Below the pieces are notes generated by a model. The model was not told the DNA's origin, did no database searches, and saw nothing but the letters and a program-made list of their open reading frames with translations. A stretch of 64,000 bases of DNA, from the NCBI GenBank assembly GCA_900491605.1, contig UESW01004373.1, positions 30,555-94,554 of the forward strand. Reading direction: 5' to 3'. Of the stretch, positions 59,426 to 64,000 are shown in pieces. The stretch's first letter is position 1. Each line of letters opens with the position of its first letter. Position numbers and translations under genes: made by a program. The stretch comes from Calamus simplicifolius. Its lineage: Eukaryota; Streptophyta; Magnoliopsida; Arecales; Arecaceae.

Positions 59426-60150
59426 ACTCAACTCAACTCATCTAAGCCTTTTTTTTAATTATATGGGATCTGCTATATGAATCTCTTCCTCCACTTTACT
59501 CTATTTAGGACTAAATTACATTCAATTATAAATAATTATATATTTTTAATTATTTTTATTCATATTAGTTTAGATCGATCTCTATGTTTATTCTTACCAT
59601 AGCTTGTTAAAAGATCACTCTTTTTAACTAGAGGATCTAAAGGCCTTCATTCTATTATCCAAACTACCGTAATCAATTTTTTCTTATTTTATCTTCAATT
59701 GAGGCTACTCCTATCGTTTCTCTTATATGTTCATTTCTAATTCTATCTTTTAAAGTTTTATCATATATCCATCTTAACATATGCATTTCTATTACACTTA
59801 ATTTATTCATATGTTGTTTCAGTATTACCCAACATTCTGTTTTAAATAACATAGTTGGCCTAATAGCGATTTTATAAAATTTTTCTTTAATTTTAATGGA
59901 ATGCGTCGATTATACAATACTCCTAAAGTACTCCTCACTTAATTTATATACTTTAACTTTATATTCACATCTTCACCTATTTCACTTCTTGCTAGATAAT
60001 TGATCCCAAATGCCAGCTAAATTTACACTCCTTGGTATCTCTTGGCTTGCAATTTTCACTGTTTCTTCATTTGTATTTCTACTCCTACTAAAATTACATT
60101 TTATGTATTTAATTTTAGTTCTATCAGTAATTATATACGATAAAAATTAT
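59426..60150 (-). mobile_element. RTE-type LINE, 3' end with C-terminal RT region
   Basis: On the - strand (about 60130 to 59640) the broken frame reads SRNTNEETVKIASQEIP, then KFYKIAIRPTMLFKTECWVI, then MNKLSVIEMHMLRWIYDKT and RNEHIRETIGVASIEDKIR. These match the conserved end of plant RTE ORF2 ('FYKTAIRPAMLYGTECWAVKK...EMRMLRWM...'). It is followed by the standard 3' tail (TGCTATATGAATC, CTAAGCC complement) and a GAGTT repeat (TGAGTTGAGTTGAGT, about 59425-59440) typical of RTE ends. Stops and 5' truncation show a dead fragment. Confidence 0.8.
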
Positions 60151-60535
60151 ACCAATCATGCCATCTAGAAGTTTAGTTTTGTTTGATTTTCTGAGCTAAT
60201 ATGATATGCAATAATGAAAGTATTCAACAACAAAAGCACCTTCAAAGCTACATCAATGATAGAGTAATCTATAAGGTTCACTACCGATAAATTAGACTAT
60301 AATATAAATTTTGCAGCAAAACGTGTACACGGTTGTTCGAAGTACATTGATATTTGTTGTGTGACCATGAATGTTTAAGAAGTGTTTCTGTAGGAAGCAG
60401 TGGTTCAAAATGTGAAATTGCTTTCATTGATATTTCAAATATGATAAATCAACTAAAAAAATAGTTTTACAATATATGATTAATAAAACATCAAATGTAT
60501 TAAAGATATTTTTATTTAAGATCTTATATGGATGT
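60151..60535. other. AT-rich spacer between LINE fragment and copia element
   Basis: No gene or repeat is recognised. Confidence 0.4.
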
Positions 60536-61985
60536 TGTTGATCAATTATTGATTTTGATAAATAATAAAACCATATGAGTATATCTCTTATGTCACTAAT
60601 GATTTTGATTAAGCATTTCAGAAATTTAAAGTGTTTAATTAATCAAAATCTAAGGAAAATTGAGTTTGAATCTGATTTTAATGTCAAGTGTCAAGTTTTA
60701 GACATTAGAGTCGATTCTCGAAGGATTAAAGCCGACTTCGAAGCGTATCGGAATAGTTTGGCACTTTCGGCACGGTTTAGAGCCGACTCCTGCAGAAAAT
60801 TAGAGCCGACTCTAATTGACAAACAGAGACTATTTTTTGGAGAAAATTAGAGCTAACTCCCGCATCAGTTAGAGCCGATTTTAGCACGCAATGTGTCGAC
60901 CCTAAGAAAAGTTAGATCAGACTCCGTGATTGATGGACTTTACTATTTCGAGCATCCCCACTTAGAGCCGACCTCAAGCCAGATTAGAGCCGACTCTAAT
61001 CTGTCAGAGGTGATTTTCAGAAATGTCAGAGACAACTCCAACGGCTATCTGTTTTCAAATAAATTTCAACAACTATTTCCTCTTTGGTGTTAAACTCATC
61101 TACAAGGACAATCAACGGCTAGTTTTCATCAAAATATGGTTTAAGAGGAAATTATAAAAGGAAGCTTCCGACCGTTTAAAAAATGAGCAAAAAAATAGAG
61201 AGAAAAATTGAAAATCAAAGAGAAAGAATTCAGATCGGATATCCCAAGTGTTCGAAAAAGAGTTTAGAGAAATCCAAAGCATTCAAAAGGCAACTTTAAA
61301 GGATTTCCATCAAATCAAAAAGAGAAGCAAAGAGCCCTAGTTCTTCAATAGCCTCTACATCAATGAATCTTCCAAAGCTTCAATCCTATCTTGAGAAAGA
61401 TCATTCAAGAGGAAAGAGGAAAAGAAGAAAAGAAAAAAAGTCTAACTTCAGAAATCTTCTCAATCATGCTCTTCTATTTCTATCTCATTTATATTGTCTA
61501 TTTGCTAATTTGAGGAGCTTTCTACATGTTATAATCTTACTACTATTCCAATTGCTTGGTGATTCAATCAGGTGATTGAATCAGGAAGGCAGTTAGCCTC
61601 GTGCAAGCATGGTTAGCTTCTGATAGATTGTGTGCTGGTGAGCCTATGAAAACCGACTAGGTTCATTGTGATCCCATTGTAAAACAATAAATTTGGATTG
61701 TGAGCTTGTAAAATAACTCGGCTATAATCAGAAAGATTATAGTGTGACCTAAGAGTTGCTTGGGAGTGGATGTAATGTAGCTAACATCGAATCACTATAA
61801 ATCTTTGTGTTTGTCATGCTTGTCTCTTTTTCTCTCTACTCTATCTTTTATTCGTTTTGCATTCTTAGCATCATACTTATTGCATACTTTCTTGTACACT
61901 ATCAATTATAAAATTATTTTTAAGCATTAAAATTTTTTAAGAACCCAATTCATCCTCCCCTCTTAGGTTGCCATCTGGGCCAACA
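60536..61985 (+). repeat. 5' LTR of the SIRE-like copia element
   Basis: About 1450 bp; the left boundary may be 60533 or 60536. It holds a TATA box (TATAAAAG, 61153-61160). About eight GAGCCGACTC-like motifs lie in 60705-61000, upstream of the TATA box. The 3' part matches the reverse complement of the solo LTR at 1009-2726. Confidence 0.8.
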
Positions 61986-61987
61986 AT

Positions 61988-62002
61988 TGGTATTAGAGCT
62001 TG
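61988..62002 (+). other. Primer-binding site of the copia element (initiator Met)
   Basis: TGGTATTAGAGCTTG, two bases after the LTR end. One or two changes from the TGGTATCAGAGC consensus. Confidence 0.8.
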
Positions 62003-62059
62003 TTTAATGGCATAAATTACCATATTGAAAAGCTAGGATGAGATATTCATTCAAGCTTT

Positions 62060-63501
62060 AGACTATGATTTATGGAGTATCATTATCAATGGTCCTAGCA
62101 CTCTCAAACACTTAGTTGATGGATCTATTATTCCTAAGCCCGAAAGAGATTGGAATGAGAATGATCGAAAAATGGCCCAGCTCAATGCCAAGACCATAAA
62201 TGTCCTATACTACTCCTTGGATGCAAATGAATTCAATAGAATATCTACTTGCATTTTAGCCAAGGAGATATGGGATCAGTTAGAAGTTACCCATGAGGGT
62301 ACTAACTAAGTTAAAGAGTCCAAGATTAATATTCTTATACATAAATATGAACTTTTTAACATGAATCAAAATGAGTTCATCACTTGCATGTACACTAGAT
62401 TTACTGATATAGTGAATGGATTGACAAGCCTTGGAAAGACCTATACTAATTCTGAACTTGTTCGAAAAATTCTTAGGTCCCTTCCAAGAGCATGGAAAGC
62501 TAAAGTGATAGCAATCCAAGAAGCCAAAGATCTCAACACCCTACCTTTGGAGGCGCTCCTTGGATCACTCATGACCCATGAACTCATAATAAAGCAACAT
62601 CAAGAAGAAAATGTGAAGAAGAAAAGGACTATTGCATTAAAGATTGCTGAAAAGGAAGAAAGCAACAGTGAAGAAGAAGACGATGATGAAACCGCTCTCC
62701 TTGCAAGAAAGTTTAAGAAATTCATGTAAAGAAGGAGACCCTTTTACAAAAGAAAAATTGGTGCTAAGATAGAAGGAGATAAAGAGAAAGATAAAGAAAA
62801 AGAGAAAGATCTCTTGATTTGTTATGAATGCAAGAAGCCAACATATTTTAGACCCGAATGTCCTCAACTCAAGAAGGGATTTAGAAAGAAGAAGAAAGCG
62901 TATGTTGCAACTTGGAGAACAGTGAGGAATCTTAATCTGAAGATGAATAACAAGAAGTTACCAACATATATCTGATGGCAAATGAAGAAGATGAGGTAAA
63001 TCTTGAAACCCCTATATATGATTTTACATTTGATGAACTTTATGATACTTTAATGAATTGATGAATAATTTTAAAGTTTTGAGAACAAAGAATAAAGTTT
63101 TAAAAATAAAAAATCTTCTCAAAAAGAAAAATAAAATTGTCCTTGAATTTGAAAAGCAAAATTCTAAAAAGCAAGATATGCAAAAGGAAAAAAAATTGAT
63201 TTCTACTGAAAATTTGAATTTGAAAAATAAACTCAAAAAATACAAGAGCATCGTTGATAAATTCACTTATAGCTTGGAAAGACTTAATTTGCTTTTAAAT
63301 AATCAAAGAGCTATTTTTGACAAGACTGGTTTAGGTTATAGACCACATAAGAAACAAAAATTTATTAACAATTTCTTTGTAAAGAAAATGATTGAAAATG
63401 TTGTTTCATGTTTTTGTTGTGGTATGAAAAGACATAAGTCTTATGTTTACAATCACAAGATATCTCATGTGAACATTAGTTATAGAAGTAAGATGATTTA
63501 G
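62060..63501 (+). pseudogene. SIRE-like gag remnant
   Basis: The capsid region reads YDLWSIIINGPSTLK, then YYSLDANEFNRIST and AKEIWDQLEVTHEGT. An in-frame TAA at 62307-62309 follows, then ESKINILIHKYELF, TSLGKTYTNSELVRKILRSL and PLEALLGSLMTHEL. A TAA at 62727-62729 ends this block. The first zinc knuckle (about 62818-62860) reads CYECKKPTYFRPEC, with Tyr in place of the conserved His. 63058-63501 encodes a Lys-rich coiled coil, then RAIFDKTGLGYRPHKKQK and a second knuckle CFCCGMKRHKSYVY that lacks its last Cys. Confidence 0.85.
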
Positions 63502-63617
63502 GTTCCAAAAGGAACTATATTTGCTGCTACTAACCATGAAGAACCCAAAAGGCTTAGGTACCTAAATATAAAATATAATTACTTTGCAGAGTGTCTTATA
63601 GCCAAAGAATTAAAAAA

Positions 63618-63795
63618 AATGGTATTTTGATAGCGGCTGCTCAAGACACATGATGGGTAACAAAGATCAATTCATCATCCTTGAAGCTAAATGAGGTGAA
63701 GTAGTGACCTTTGGAGATAATGGTCAAGGTCACATCATGAGTATTGATAAAATTCAGATCACTCCATCTACTTTTATTGAAAATATTTTATATTG
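63618..63795 (+). pseudogene. SIRE-like protease, N-terminal part
   Basis: The frame reads WYFDSGCSRHMMGNKDQF, the copia protease active site D-S-G-C-S-x-H-M, then a stop (after ILEAK), GEVVTFGDNGQGHI and FIENILY, where it stops. Integrase, RT and RNase H are not in the window. Confidence 0.8.
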
Positions 63796-64000
63796 ATGGA
63801 TTAAAACCAGTGTTTTAAAAATCAAACTAGATCGACCGGTCCAACCGGACCGATCATCAGTCCGATCAGGTTTTATTATTAAAGTTGACTTTTATATGAT
63901 CCAGTAAAAATCAAAAAAAAACCCATTGAACTAGTCGGGTTTCAACCGGTCCAACCCAAATTTTAGATTTTTTATTTTTCATTTGAATTATATTTATTTT
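63796..64000. repeat. Dispersed 'ACCGGTCCAACCGGACC' repeat interrupting the copia element
   Basis: Just after the copia protease fragment, AGTGTTTTAAAAATCAAACTAG begins a non-coding repeat with GACCGGTCCAACCGG and TTTCAACCGGTCCAACCC. It resembles 27525-27770. It continues past the window edge, so its ends are unknown. Confidence 0.45.

Larger units (their letters stand above)
60536..63795 (+). mobile_element. SIRE-like Ty1/copia retrotransposon, 5' part
   Basis: A 5' LTR (about 60536-61985), a primer site TGGTATTAGAGCTTG at 61988 (initiator Met), gag and the start of protease lie on the + strand. The LTR starts TGTTGATC and ends CATCTGGGCCAACA, the latter shared with the solo LTR at 1009-2726. 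The gag layout is UBN2-type capsid, zinc knuckle, a Lys/Asn-rich coiled coil, then a second knuckle. That layout is typical of SIRE/Maximus elements. Coding stops at about 63795, where a different repeat begins. The rest is lost or lies beyond the inserted repeat. Confidence 0.85.

Noticed and set aside
1..64000. tRNA, rRNA, CRISPR, operon or bacterial-type defence genes
   Set aside because: None seen. The only tRNA-like words are retrotransposon primer sites.

Overview
The window is nuclear DNA of a flowering plant, most likely a monocot, possibly a palm. The evidence is GT-AG introns, a 6.1 kb intron, AT-rich intergenic DNA and plant-type retrotransposons. Species cannot be fixed from the sequence alone. 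No bacterial, organellar or CRISPR signal is visible. There are three host genes: (1) a complete five-exon nucleotide-sugar transporter of the UDP-rhamnose/UDP-galactose (URGT) type, + strand, 8815-16505; (2) a single-exon SAUR (small auxin-up RNA) gene, + strand, 55037-55423; (3) an unrecognised gene of at least four exons on the - strand, 57756-58831, whose start codon could not be found.

Mobile DNA makes up more than half of the rest. 1-5 kb holds two solo LTRs with perfect target-site duplications (1009-2726, TSD TGGCT; 3467-4801, TSD TTTAA), set in older repeat remnants including an RTE LINE tail. 19776-27488 is an old Athila-type Ty3/gypsy element (+). It keeps gag, protease and only the start of reverse transcriptase, and carries two Tourist-like MITEs. 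27.5-31.1 kb is AT-rich, degenerate tandem-repeat DNA. 31100-40962 is a Tat-type Ty3/gypsy element (-) with TSD GTCAC, two RNase H domains, a 99-bp tandem array and LTRs that differ in minisatellite copy number. 42577-51576 is a chromodomain-bearing Ty3/gypsy element (-) whose integrase region is partly duplicated in tandem. 59.4-60.15 kb is an RTE LINE 3' end (-). 60536 to about 63795 is the 5' part of a SIRE-like Ty1/copia element (+), cut off by another repeat that runs to the window edge.

All element genes are broken by stops or frameshifts, so none looks autonomous. The three host genes show no operon-like or pathway link. The transporter would supply UDP-sugars to Golgi glycosyltransferases for wall polysaccharides. 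The SAUR would act in auxin-driven expansion growth. I found no convincing new biological system. The most useful points for follow-up are the missing start codon of the - strand gene, the LTR minisatellite length change, the integrase duplication and the nested MITEs that date the Athila element.
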